Shown here: positions 17,318 to 25,770 of the stretch, one piece after another
How the letters are laid out: the number at the start of each line of letters is the position of its first letter
How positions within the stretch are numbered: position 1 is the first letter of the stretch
DNA from: Roseovarius arcticus
GTDB taxonomy: Bacteria > Pseudomonadota > Alphaproteobacteria > Rhodobacterales > Rhodobacteraceae
Assembly: GCF_006125015.1 (NCBI RefSeq)
Contig: NZ_SZZN01000001.1
Span: forward strand, 2,728,001 to 2,792,000
Reading direction: 5' to 3'
Length of the DNA: 64,000 nucleotides
Made by a program: the position numbers and the translations under genes
The notes under the pieces: generated by a model
The model's input: the letters and a program-made list of their open reading frames with translations, nothing else
Told to the model about the DNA's origin: nothing
Database searches by the model: none

Positions 17318-17467
17318 GGGGCGTCTCCTCGGCGGGTAATGCGTGGATACAGATGCACTGTGCGACCGGCTATTGTCAATCTCGGCGGCGCCTGCGCGTG
17401 GCGGGCTGACGGCATCGGCGCCTTGCGCTAGACTGGCCGCCCGGAGGCAAAGCAGGACATCCGCAAC

Positions 17468-18346
17468 TTGGCTATCAAGATCGAAATGCTGCGCTGCTTT
17501 TCGGCGGTGGCAGACCATGGCAGCCTGATGGGCGCTGCCGAGGCGTTGGGGCGCACTCCCTCGGCCATCTCGATGATGCTGCGCCAATTCGAGGATCACA
17601 TCGGCGCGCCCCTTTTTGAGACAGCGCGCAAATCGCACCTCACCCCCCTCGGCGTGCTGGTCCGTACAGAGGCCGCCCGCGAGTTGGCCCATTACGCCCG
17701 CACCGTCGACGCGATCGAGGCGCTAGCGCGCGCACGCGCGGGTAACGTACGCATATCGTGCACGCCCTCGGTCGCGCAGACGATGATGCCGCCCATCCTG
17801 CGCGATTTCATGCACGCGCGCCCTGGCGTGCGCATCGACATGCGCGACACCGACAGCGGCACCGTCCAGCGCGACCTGATTGAGGGGCGCGCCGATATTG
17901 GCATCGCGTCCATGCCGCACATGCCGGGCTTTCGCCGGGATTTGCTGTTCTCGGATCCCTACGGCGTGGTCTGCCCCATTGGCCATGCGCTGGCAGAACG
18001 CTGGCAGCAACTGTCTTGGGCCGATCTGGACGGGATCGACTTTATCGCCAACGGCCTGTGCGCTCAGATCGACGACGAGGGCTTTCAGCCAATTCTGGCC
18101 GCATCACGCCTGATGGTACGCAACACCGCGTCGATCCTTCGCATGGTGCGCGCGGGCGCGGGTGTCACGATACTACCGCAACTTGCTGTTCTGCCCGAAT
18201 TTCTGGATCTGGAGTTTCTGCCCCTCGTCAATTCGGCCATTCGGCGCGAGGTTTGGATGGTGACCCTGCCAGACACAGGAATCAGCCCCGCAGTACAGGC
18301 ATTGGCGCAGGTAATCCGCGATGCAGGGACAGACACAGCGGATTGA
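17468..18346 (+). CDS. LysR-family transcriptional regulator
   Basis: A 292-residue LysR regulator with an N-terminal winged HTH (residues 1-60, MLRCFSAVADHGSLMGAAEALGRTPSAIS) and a substrate-binding effector domain. TTG 17468 has AGGA 10 bp upstream; ATG 17486 is an alternative that would trim six residues. It lies directly upstream of, and co-directional with, the aldehyde dehydrogenase, M19, BCCT, 563-aa and DUF3726 genes, so it most likely controls them, sensing the transported compound or an intermediate. The 175-bp gap before the dehydrogenase is the probable operator region. Confidence 0.87.
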   Translation: MAIKIEMLRCFSAVADHGSLMGAAEALGRTPSAISMMLRQFEDHIGAPLFETARKSHLTPLGVLVRTEAARELAHYARTVDAIEALARARAGNVRISCTPSVAQTMMPPILRDFMHARPGVRIDMRDTDSGTVQRDLIEGRADIGIASMPHMPGFRRDLLFSDPYGVVCPIGHALAERWQQLSWADLDGIDFIANGLCAQIDDEGFQPILAASRLMVRNTASILRMVRAGAGVTILPQLAVLPEFLDLEFLPLVNSAIRREVWMVTLPDTGISPAVQALAQVIRDAGTDTAD

Positions 18347-18521
18347 AATTCAGTTTTTTTGAAAAATCCTTCAATACTTTGCGATTGCGCTGAAGGAGCG
18401 ACGTGGAGGATCATGGCACATCAAACGACGCGGCCATGCGTGCCCGCAAAGGGGCCAGCATACCGCACGACACATCAGCGCTGGCCCCGCGCGGCACGCC
18501 ATATGCAAGGGACTGATCGCC

Positions 18522-19973
18522 ATGGGTAATTTGAATAACAACTATATCGCTGGTGAATGGGTCTCTGGCACGTCCGAGATTGAGAATCGCAATCCATCGG
18601 ACCTAGGCGATCTGGTCGGCCTCTATGCGCAAGCCAGCAGTGACCAGCTGGAGCAGGCGTTGGACGCCGCCCGCTCCGCGCAGGCCGAATGGGCCGCTTA
18701 TGGCCTTGAACGCAAACAGGCGGTTTTGAACGCCATCGGCACCGAAATGATGGCCCGCGCCGAAGAGCTGGGCCGCCTGCTAAGCAAGGAGGAGGGCAAG
18801 CCGCTGGCAGAGGGGCGCGGCGAGGTGTTCCGCGCCGGGCAGTTCTTTACCTACTACGCCGCCGAAGTTTTGCGCCAGCTGGGCGAGACCGCCGATAGCG
18901 TGCGCCCCGGCGTCGAGATCGACGTGCGCCGCGAGCCTGTGGGCACAGTCGCCATCATCAGCCCTTGGAATTTTCCGACAGCAACTGCCAGTTGGAAAAT
19001 CGCGCCCGCGCTCGCCTATGGTAATGCGGTGATCTGGAAGCCGGCGAACATCACGCCCGCATCGGCCCACGCGCTAACCGAGATTATCGCGCGGCAGGAC
19101 ATCCCCAAGGGCCTGTTCAACCTCGTGATGGGCGCAGGGCGGGAAGTGGGCCAGCGTCTGGTCGAAAGCCGCAAGGTGAATGCGATATCCTTTACCGGGT
19201 CCGTCCCAGTCGGGCGCGGCATAGCCGCCGCTGCCGTGCAGAACTTTACCCGCGTTCAGATGGAGATGGGCAGCAAGAACGCGCTGCTTGTTACCGATGA
19301 CGCAGATGTAGAGCTGGCGGTCACACTAGCCCTCGGCGGCGCATTTGGCGGCACCGGGCAGAAATGCACCGCCTCCTCGCGGCTGGTGGTCATGGACGGT
19401 GTGCATGATGCCTTTGTCGAAAAACTGGTTGCAGGCGCCAAGGCGATGAAAGTGGGCCACGCACTCACTGAAGGCATCCAGATTGGCCCGGTCGTATCCG
19501 AGCAGCAGCTAAGCGAAAACCTCGCATGGGTCGAAAAAGGACGCGCCGAGGGCGCTGAGCTGGCCTGCGGCGGGACGCGCCTGAGCATGGATACCGACGG
19601 CTATTACATGTCGCCCGGCGTGTTCCTGAATACGTCTAATAACATGACCATCAACCGAGAGGAAATGTTCGCGCCGCTGGCATCGGTCATCAAGGTGAGC
19701 AGCTATGACGAGGGTTTGAGCGTGGTCAACGACACTAATTTCGGCCTGACCTCCGGCATCGTCACCCGCAACCTCGCCCGCGCCACGCATTTCCGCCGTA
19801 ACGCACGCACTGGCGTGGTGACTGTGAACCTTCCGACGGCAGGCACCGACTATCACGTGCCCTTCGGCGGGCGCGGAGACAGCAGCTATGGCCCGCGCGA
19901 GCAGGGCCAGACGGCGCGCGATTTCTATACGATCGTCAAGACGTCCTACATCGCCAGCGGCAGCCCGGAATGA
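18522..19973 (+). CDS. NAD(P)-dependent aldehyde dehydrogenase
   Basis: A 483-residue member of the ALDH superfamily. Catalytic residues are visible: Asn150 in SPWNFP, Glu248 in QMEMGSKN and the nucleophile Cys282 in GQKCTASS, with the NAD-binding FTGSVPVGR. Similarity in style is to the 2,5-dioxovalerate/semialdehyde dehydrogenase group. It would oxidise an aldehyde intermediate to an acid. Its stop overlaps the start of the M19 gene by 4 bp, so the two products are made together. Substrate unknown; the BCCT gene nearby suggests an aldehyde derived from a betaine or amine. Confidence 0.88.
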   Translation: MGNLNNNYIAGEWVSGTSEIENRNPSDLGDLVGLYAQASSDQLEQALDAARSAQAEWAAYGLERKQAVLNAIGTEMMARAEELGRLLSKEEGKPLAEGRGEVFRAGQFFTYYAAEVLRQLGETADSVRPGVEIDVRREPVGTVAIISPWNFPTATASWKIAPALAYGNAVIWKPANITPASAHALTEIIARQDIPKGLFNLVMGAGREVGQRLVESRKVNAISFTGSVPVGRGIAAAAVQNFTRVQMEMGSKNALLVTDDADVELAVTLALGGAFGGTGQKCTASSRLVVMDGVHDAFVEKLVAGAKAMKVGHALTEGIQIGPVVSEQQLSENLAWVEKGRAEGAELACGGTRLSMDTDGYYMSPGVFLNTSNNMTINREEMFAPLASVIKVSSYDEGLSVVNDTNFGLTSGIVTRNLARATHFRRNARTGVVTVNLPTAGTDYHVPFGGRGDSSYGPREQGQTARDFYTIVKTSYIASGSPE

Positions 19974-20989
19974 GGATGCGCATCGACGGTCTGCAATACG
20001 CCAACTGGTCCGAGACGATCTTTGGCCAGATGCGCGAAGGGGGGCTGGACGCGGTCCATGTCACCATTTCTTATCACGAGAATTTCCGCGAGACGGTGCT
20101 AAACATCGAGAAGTGGAACCGCTGGTTCGAGCAGTTTCCAGACCTGATCATCAAGGGCCGCTGGGCGGGCGATGTGCGCCTTGCAAAGGATACGGACCGC
20201 ACGGCGATCTTCTTTGGCTTCCAAAACCCTAGCCCGATCGAGGATGACATCGGGCTGGTCGAGGTGCTGCACGATCTGGGCGCACGCTTCATGCAACTGA
20301 GCTATAACAACCAATCACTACTGGCGACGGGATGTTACGAGGCCCACGATCCCGGCGTCACCCGCATGGGCAAGCAAGTGATCAAGGAAATGAACCGCGT
20401 CGGCATGGTGATCGACATGAGCCATTCGGCAGACCGCTCTACCATTGAGGCCGCCGACCTGTCGCAGCGCCCGATCGCCATCACCCACGCCAACTTGCAT
20501 TCTTGGCAGCCTGCCTTGCGCAACAAGTCCGACGATGTCATTCGCGCGGTCACGCAAAACGGCGGCATGATGGGATTTTCGGCCTATCCTCACCACCTCA
20601 AGGGCAAATCGGACTGCACACTCGCCAGCTTTTGCGAAATGATCGCGCGGGCCGCCGACCAATTTGGCGTCCAGCATTTTGGCATCGGCAGCGATCTATG
20701 TCAGGACCAGCCCGACAGCGTCGTCGAATGGATGCGCGTGGGCCGCTGGTCCAAGGAAATCGACTATGGCGAAGGCAGTGCTGCCGCGCCGGGATTTCCG
20801 CCGCAGCCCGAATGGTTCAAGGACAATCGTGATTTCCCCAACTTTGAGCGCGGTCTGCGCGATGTCGGCTTCGACGCCGCAGAAGTTGCAAGCCTGACGG
20901 GCGGCAACTGGTTGCGCTTCTTCGAGGAAAACTTCATCCCGCGCGGTTCGTGCCGCGAATCGGGGGACAAGGAAGTCTCGTCGGCCTGA
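19970..20989 (+). CDS. M19 (membrane dipeptidase-like) hydrolase with altered metal site
   Basis: A 339-residue TIM-barrel protein of peptidase family M19. The second half keeps family features: DMSHSADRS (metal histidine), ITHANLHSW (second histidine) and IGSDLCQD (active-site aspartate). The N-terminal HxD pair, normally in DGHND, is replaced by DGLQY, and the bridging glutamate region reads FGFQNPSP instead of the usual glutamate motif. So the two-zinc dipeptidase site is not intact, and a different reaction is likely. No signal peptide or membrane anchor: it is cytoplasmic. It is fused by a 4-bp overlap to the aldehyde dehydrogenase and followed by the transporter, so it belongs to the same pathway. 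Confidence 0.82.
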   Translation: MRMRIDGLQYANWSETIFGQMREGGLDAVHVTISYHENFRETVLNIEKWNRWFEQFPDLIIKGRWAGDVRLAKDTDRTAIFFGFQNPSPIEDDIGLVEVLHDLGARFMQLSYNNQSLLATGCYEAHDPGVTRMGKQVIKEMNRVGMVIDMSHSADRSTIEAADLSQRPIAITHANLHSWQPALRNKSDDVIRAVTQNGGMMGFSAYPHHLKGKSDCTLASFCEMIARAADQFGVQHFGIGSDLCQDQPDSVVEWMRVGRWSKEIDYGEGSAAAPGFPPQPEWFKDNRDFPNFERGLRDVGFDAAEVASLTGGNWLRFFEENFIPRGSCRESGDKEVSSA

Positions 20990-21030
20990 CCTGGTGGCGT
21001 AATTAAACTACACTAATAAAGGTGTATCGA

Positions 21031-22575
21031 ATGTCTAACATCAACGCGGCGCCTGCCAAACGGGCGCATATCAATGCGCCATTATTTGCGATCACCGGGG
21101 GTTTTATCGCCCTCTTTTGCGTAATCGCACTGGTCAATCTGGACCTGCTTTCGACCATGGTCGATGCCAGCTTTGCCTTCTCGGCCAAGTACTTCGGCCT
21201 CTACTGGCAGGTTCTGCTGCTGGCGACCTTCCTGATCGGACTCGTCCTGATCTTTCTGCCCGGCGGGCGCGCCCTGATGGGCGGGATGAGCGTGCCTGAA
21301 TTCCCGGCGTTCCAGTGGGGTGCCATGATCATGTGCACCCTCCTCGCTGGCGGCGGCGTGTTCTGGGCAGCGGGCGAGCCGATGGCGCATTTCCTGTCGT
21401 CGCCGCCCTATTTTGGCGGCGAGTCTGGCACCCCCGAGGCAGTTGGCCCTGCGCTCGCGCAGAGCTTCATGCATTGGGGTTTTCTGGCATGGGCTATTCT
21501 GGGCGCGCTCAGCACCATCATGTTAATGCACTACCACTATGAAAAGGGCCTTCCGATGGCCCCGCGCACCCTGCTTTATCCGGTGTTTGGCGATGCGGCG
21601 ATCAACGGCCCCATCGGCTGGATCGCGGATGCGGCCTGCATTATCGCAGTTGTGGCTGGCACTGTCGGCCCGGTCGGCTTCCTCGGCCTTCAGGTCAGCT
21701 ATGGCCTAAACGCGCTCTTTGGTATTCCCGATACGTTCATCACCCAAGCCTGCGTGATCGCCGGACTGGTCGCAATCTACACGATCTCGGCCATCACCGG
21801 ATTATCCAGAGGCATCCAAGTGCTGAGCCGGATCAACGTGATCTTGGCGGCCGCGCTGCTGCTCTTTATGCTGTTCGCAGGGCCGACCGCGTTCATCCTC
21901 TCCAGCTTCTTCTCGGGCTTCTCCACCTATATCACCGATTTCTTTGGCATGGCTCTTTATCGCGGGGATGCGGCAGTCTTTGGCGATCCGGGCTGGCTGG
22001 GCTGGTGGACCGTGTTTTTCTGGGGCTGGTTCATGGGGTACGGCCCGCTAATGGCGATGTTTATCGCGCGCATCAGCCGGGGGCGGTCCATCCGGTCGAT
22101 CATCATCATGCTGTCGCTGGTTGCACCCGTCGTGACGACGTTCTGGTTCACCATCGTCGGCGGGTCGGGCATCGCGTTCGAATTGGCCAATCCCGGCTCC
22201 GTCTCGACCGCGTTTGAGGGGTTCAACCTGCCCGCCGCGCTGCTGTCGATCACGCAGCAGATGCCGCTGGGCTTTATCGTATCGGTGCTGTTCCTGATCC
22301 TGACGACCATCTTTGTGGCCACCACGGGCGATTCAATGACCTACGTCATCTCGGTCGCGATGTCGGATGAGGATCGCAGCGCAACGGGCGTTCGCGTGTT
22401 ATGGGGCGTGACGATGGGCATCATGGCGCTGATCCTGATCTGGACCGGCTCTGGCGGTATCGGTAAGCTGCAAAGCTTCATCGTGGTGACTGCCGTCCCG
22501 GTGTCGCTGATATTGCTGCCATCGCTCTGGGATGCGCTTCGCATCACCATCGCCAAAGGGCGCGGCACCGACTGA
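21031..22575 (+). CDS. BCCT-family betaine/carnitine/choline-type transporter
   Basis: A 514-residue membrane protein with about twelve helices of the BCCT family. The family signature is almost complete (WTVFFWGWF, where the classical pattern ends in WW), followed by the conserved FIARISRGRS loop; FWAAGEPMAHF in helix 3-4 is also typical. BCCT carriers import compounds with a quaternary ammonium or related group using Na+ or H+. The frame opens at GTG 21022, but ATG 21031 is the better start. There are no long N- or C-terminal osmosensing tails, so it is probably a catabolic uptake carrier, not an osmoregulated one. Confidence 0.92.
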   Translation: MSNINAAPAKRAHINAPLFAITGGFIALFCVIALVNLDLLSTMVDASFAFSAKYFGLYWQVLLLATFLIGLVLIFLPGGRALMGGMSVPEFPAFQWGAMIMCTLLAGGGVFWAAGEPMAHFLSSPPYFGGESGTPEAVGPALAQSFMHWGFLAWAILGALSTIMLMHYHYEKGLPMAPRTLLYPVFGDAAINGPIGWIADAACIIAVVAGTVGPVGFLGLQVSYGLNALFGIPDTFITQACVIAGLVAIYTISAITGLSRGIQVLSRINVILAAALLLFMLFAGPTAFILSSFFSGFSTYITDFFGMALYRGDAAVFGDPGWLGWWTVFFWGWFMGYGPLMAMFIARISRGRSIRSIIIMLSLVAPVVTTFWFTIVGGSGIAFELANPGSVSTAFEGFNLPAALLSITQQMPLGFIVSVLFLILTTIFVATTGDSMTYVISVAMSDEDRSATGVRVLWGVTMGIMALILIWTGSGGIGKLQSFIVVTAVPVSLILLPSLWDALRITIAKGRGTD

Positions 22576-22586
22576 GAACGACACAT

Positions 22587-22610
22587 AGGGCGGCCCACAC
22601 GGGCCGCCCT
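22587..22610. terminator. Perfect intercistronic hairpin after the BCCT gene
   Basis: A 10-bp perfect stem (AGGGCGGCCC / GGGCCGCCCT) with an ACAC loop lies 11 bp after the transporter stop. It is followed by ACTTGTTTC, a poor U-tract, so it may be a partial terminator or an RNA-stabilising hairpin that tunes expression of the last two genes. Confidence 0.6.
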
Positions 22611-22637
22611 ACTTGTTTCAAAGAGGAGGAGACGCAC

Positions 22638-24329
22638 ATGCAAATCGACATGCCCGCGGCCATCGCCGCCATGCGCCAGCCCGATCAGGTCATGCGACTG
22701 GACCGCTTGGGGTCCTTTCACCAAACCCGCTTGTCCTTCATGCGTATCCTCTTGCGCCGGATGAAGGATGAGGGATGGCGCGTCGAGCGCCGCCAATTCG
22801 ATATAGACGCGCGCGGTACCGGCACTGCTGTCTATACCGCACACGGGCCGCAGCGTAGCTATAGCCTGATCGCCTTCGCAAACGATCTGGACCCGGAAAA
22901 GCGGTCTGACCGGGTGATTGCCACGGAATGGGACGCGACCTTTACCCTTTTTGACGGCATCCCGGCCGAGGATGATATCACCCGCCTGCGCGCAAACGTT
23001 CCGCGCCAGGAGGCAGGCCGCATCAGCCAGAGCGAGCTGTCGCTGAGCCGGGCCAACCGCTCGGTTCGTCTGTGGGATCATGTCGTCGCCGCGCTGGCGG
23101 CGGGCGACCAGCCGGACCCGGGCATGATTGAGGACGTAGGATATCTGATGCGCACGACGGCCGTCTATGGCTCGGGCAAGTTCGGCGCGGCAGACCGGGA
23201 GGCAACATCTAGCAGACCTGAATTTCAGGCACCTTACCAAGTTGAGATGCTGTCGGTCTATCTCACCCGCGCCTTCGTCATGGATCTGGTCGAGGATATG
23301 GCCCGCCAGCGCGCCCCCGCGACCGCAGTGCCGCTGGAGGCGGGATTGCGCCGCAGCTTTGGCATTGGCAATTCCACCGGCCTCGGCATGGCGCCCTATC
23401 TGCTGAACCATCCTGCGCTGCTGCACAGCTGGATCGCCGCGCGCGAAACGGCGCTGTCGCGCGTGCGCGGCCTGCCCGTCGCGCAGGCTCGTCATATTGA
23501 CGCGTTTCGCCAGATTGTAGCGCGCGCGATCCTCCACGCCGAAGGGTGGCGCAGCAGTCATCCCATCCAGATTGCCAAGCTGGCCGATCTGCGCGCCGAC
23601 CTTGCGCAGCTAAGTGCGCATTTGCAGGATGCGGACCTGACAGGTGCCTGCCCGTGGGACCGCCTATGGCTTTGGGCTGTGGACGCGCTGACGCTGGAGG
23701 GGCAGGAGCAGCTGGTGTCCCTGCTGATGGAGCCATATCCCGAGTTGGTCGATGAGCTGGCCGATACAATGGCCTGCGATGAGGACTGTCATTGGCGCAT
23801 CGCAGGCGACATGACCTGTGCGCGGCTGAGGGATGTGGTGCAGTCCATCTATGGCTGGGCGCTGGATATCGACTGGACCGCGCCAAGCGCAAATGCGCGC
23901 GTCTGGTACGTGTCCGAGGCCAAGCTGGAGCCGCGGCTGGGCGAGCGCTATCTAGAGCCTATCGAGCCCTACGAGCAGCCCCTTAGCCCCGGCCGCGACG
24001 CCGCGCGCCTGATCGCGGCGCTGGACTGCTTCGACGGCGATACCGTCGCCGACTTTGTTTTGGCCCATCCCGAACATCGCCACATTGTCCGCCGTGTGCA
24101 GATCGCCGCGCGTCTGCCCTATGCCGAGATCCGCGGCAACACCATCGGCGAGGGGTTGCTGCCCATCGACATGCTGCGCGCCAAGCTCAGCTTTTTCGGC
24201 GCATGCCGGTTTGACCCGCGATCAGATCGCTGGGTGCGCATCACTATGTTCCAGAATGCGCCCTACCCCGATGAGCTGGCAGGCGGCGACGCCGACGACT
24301 GGACCTATCCACCGCTGGAGGCATCGTGA
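22638..24329 (+). CDS. Uncharacterised 563-aa protein of the BCCT cluster
   Basis: I do not recognise a characterised family. The protein is soluble, with no signal peptide or membrane helix. It has an N-terminal mixed region (residues 1-100), a central helical part with the odd glycine-rich signature FGIGNSTGLGMAPYLLNHP (about residues 240-258) and a C-terminal region rich in Trp and acidic residues (DIDWTAPSANARVWYVSEAK). A strong AGGAGG site precedes ATG 22638. Its stop overlaps the DUF3726-like gene by 4 bp. Context argues that it is an enzyme or enzyme subunit in the pathway served by the BCCT carrier. Homologues with DUF3726 partners exist in other Rhodobacteraceae as I recall, but none is studied that I know of. 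Confidence 0.75.
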   Translation: MQIDMPAAIAAMRQPDQVMRLDRLGSFHQTRLSFMRILLRRMKDEGWRVERRQFDIDARGTGTAVYTAHGPQRSYSLIAFANDLDPEKRSDRVIATEWDATFTLFDGIPAEDDITRLRANVPRQEAGRISQSELSLSRANRSVRLWDHVVAALAAGDQPDPGMIEDVGYLMRTTAVYGSGKFGAADREATSSRPEFQAPYQVEMLSVYLTRAFVMDLVEDMARQRAPATAVPLEAGLRRSFGIGNSTGLGMAPYLLNHPALLHSWIAARETALSRVRGLPVAQARHIDAFRQIVARAILHAEGWRSSHPIQIAKLADLRADLAQLSAHLQDADLTGACPWDRLWLWAVDALTLEGQEQLVSLLMEPYPELVDELADTMACDEDCHWRIAGDMTCARLRDVVQSIYGWALDIDWTAPSANARVWYVSEAKLEPRLGERYLEPIEPYEQPLSPGRDAARLIAALDCFDGDTVADFVLAHPEHRHIVRRVQIAARLPYAEIRGNTIGEGLLPIDMLRAKLSFFGACRFDPRSDRWVRITMFQNAPYPDELAGGDADDWTYPPLEAS

Positions 24330-24967
24330 GCTGGTCCCTCAGTGAGGTCGAAGGACTTGCGCGCAAGGCCGCACGCGGATCAGGCTTTAGCTGGGGCATG
24401 GCCGAGGAAGCAGGCAAGGCGGTGCGCTGGCTGGTCGGGATTGGCCTGCCCGGCCCCGAGGCGCTGGCAGAGTTCTTAGAGGCGCATGACCGCAGCCCAC
24501 ACGCGATGATGCGGCCCGGCGATACGGGCGTGAACACATGGCGCGCAAAAGGCGGTACAATCTGCCCCATCTCGGCCGGCGCCGCGCTATGCGATCTGGC
24601 CCAAAACGACGCGCCCAGCCGCAATATTCACATCATCGGCTGCGCCTATCCGCTGCTGCTGCTACCCTTCGTGCGCGGCGCCGCCGAAGATGGTGGCCAG
24701 CCCGAGCGCATGATCTGGAATGCCGGAGAGTTCGCCTTTGCGGCGGACGTGCGCGGACACACGGACGCGCCAATGACTGCATGCGCCGATGTTTATATTC
24801 AGGCGGGGATGGCAGGCGACCTGCCACTTCGGACATGCCAGATGCGATACAACCTGGCCGAAGGACCAGCCGCCCGCCTCGCCCTGATGGCTGCGCGCAC
24901 ATATGCACCCGACACCGAAGAAAGCCGCACTGCCGGGGCCGGAGCAGGGCTAAGCGACAATGATTAA
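24326..24967 (+). CDS. DUF3726-like protein
   Basis: A 213-residue soluble protein. The N-terminal SLSEVEGLARKAARGSGFSW and GMAEEAGKAVRWLVGIGLPG resemble the start of DUF3726 proteins, as I recall them. There are scattered cysteines (CPISAGAALCDL, ACADVY, RTCQM) but no clear metal-binding or catalytic motif. GTG 24326 overlaps the stop of the 563-aa gene by 4 bp, implying coupled translation and perhaps a complex between the two products. Function unknown; it ends the operon, with riboflavin synthase convergent 60 bp away. Confidence 0.65.
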   Translation: MSWSLSEVEGLARKAARGSGFSWGMAEEAGKAVRWLVGIGLPGPEALAEFLEAHDRSPHAMMRPGDTGVNTWRAKGGTICPISAGAALCDLAQNDAPSRNIHIIGCAYPLLLLPFVRGAAEDGGQPERMIWNAGEFAFAADVRGHTDAPMTACADVYIQAGMAGDLPLRTCQMRYNLAEGPAARLALMAARTYAPDTEESRTAGAGAGLSDND

Positions 24968-25029
24968 TGCGCCTCTGCACCTTTCGCCTGCTGTTGGGGT
25001 ATGTAAGCTAAGATGAAGCAGCAAAAGCC

Positions 25030-25617
25030 TCAGTCAAATTCGCGCAACCGGGCGACGTAGCGGGCCAGCGTGTCGATCTCAAGGTTGACCGCATCCCCAA
25101 CGGCGGCGCGGCCCCACGTAGTCACGTCTTTGGTGTGCGGAATGAAATTGATGCCAAATTCGCAGCCATTCACCTCGTTCACGGTTAGCGACGTGCCGTT
25201 CAGCGCGACCGACCCCTTGGGCGCGACAAATCGGGCCAGCGCATCCGGCGCCGTCAGAGTGACGCGCGTGCTGCTGCCCTCATCGTGCATATCGGTGATC
25301 CGCGCGATGCCGTCGACATGGCCCGATACGATGTGGCCCCCCAGCTCGTCCCCGACCTTGAGCGCGCGTTCCAGATTGATCGTACGGCCTTCGCGCCAGT
25401 CGACCAAATTGGTCTTGGACACAGTCTCGGCCGAGATCTGCACGTCGAACCAATCCGCGCCCGTCTCGATGACGGTCAGGCATACGCCGTCGCAGGCGAT
25501 GGACGCGCCCAGATCGATGGTGCCGGTGTCGTATCCACATCCGATGCGCGCGCGCAGATCGCCCTGCTGCTGAAGCGAGCGCAGCGTGCCCTGATCGGTG
25601 ATTATGCCTGTGAACAT
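25030..25617 (-). CDS. ribE: Riboflavin synthase, alpha chain
   Basis: A 195-residue protein made of two lumazine-binding repeats (about residues 1-95 and 96-190). It begins with the invariant MFTGII and carries SAETVSKTNL in the first repeat and NGTSLTVNEV in the second. It converts two 6,7-dimethyl-8-ribityllumazine molecules into riboflavin in the cytoplasm. It stands alone here, with no other rib gene and no FMN riboswitch that I can see upstream (25618-25740). Confidence 0.95.
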   Translation of the reverse strand: MFTGIITDQGTLRSLQQQGDLRARIGCGYDTGTIDLGASIACDGVCLTVIETGADWFDVQISAETVSKTNLVDWREGRTINLERALKVGDELGGHIVSGHVDGIARITDMHDEGSSTRVTLTAPDALARFVAPKGSVALNGTSLTVNEVNGCEFGINFIPHTKDVTTWGRAAVGDAVNLEIDTLARYVARLREFD

Positions 25618-25770
25618 GCGTCTGGTATCCCGTAAGGTTCAATCCTGAGGTAACCGCGCATCCGTCGCCCGGCAAGACAGCCGAAGGCAATTGTCTTAAT
25701 TTTGCCTATAACCGTGGTTATTTTTTTCGGCGGTTAGCCTTTGGTAAGTCTATGCGAGTATGAAGACGCC

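Noticed and set aside
22341..23561. Long reverse frame of 406 codons opposite the BCCT and 563-aa genes
   Set aside because: It is a shadow frame: it spans parts of two real genes and an intergenic hairpin and shows no domain.
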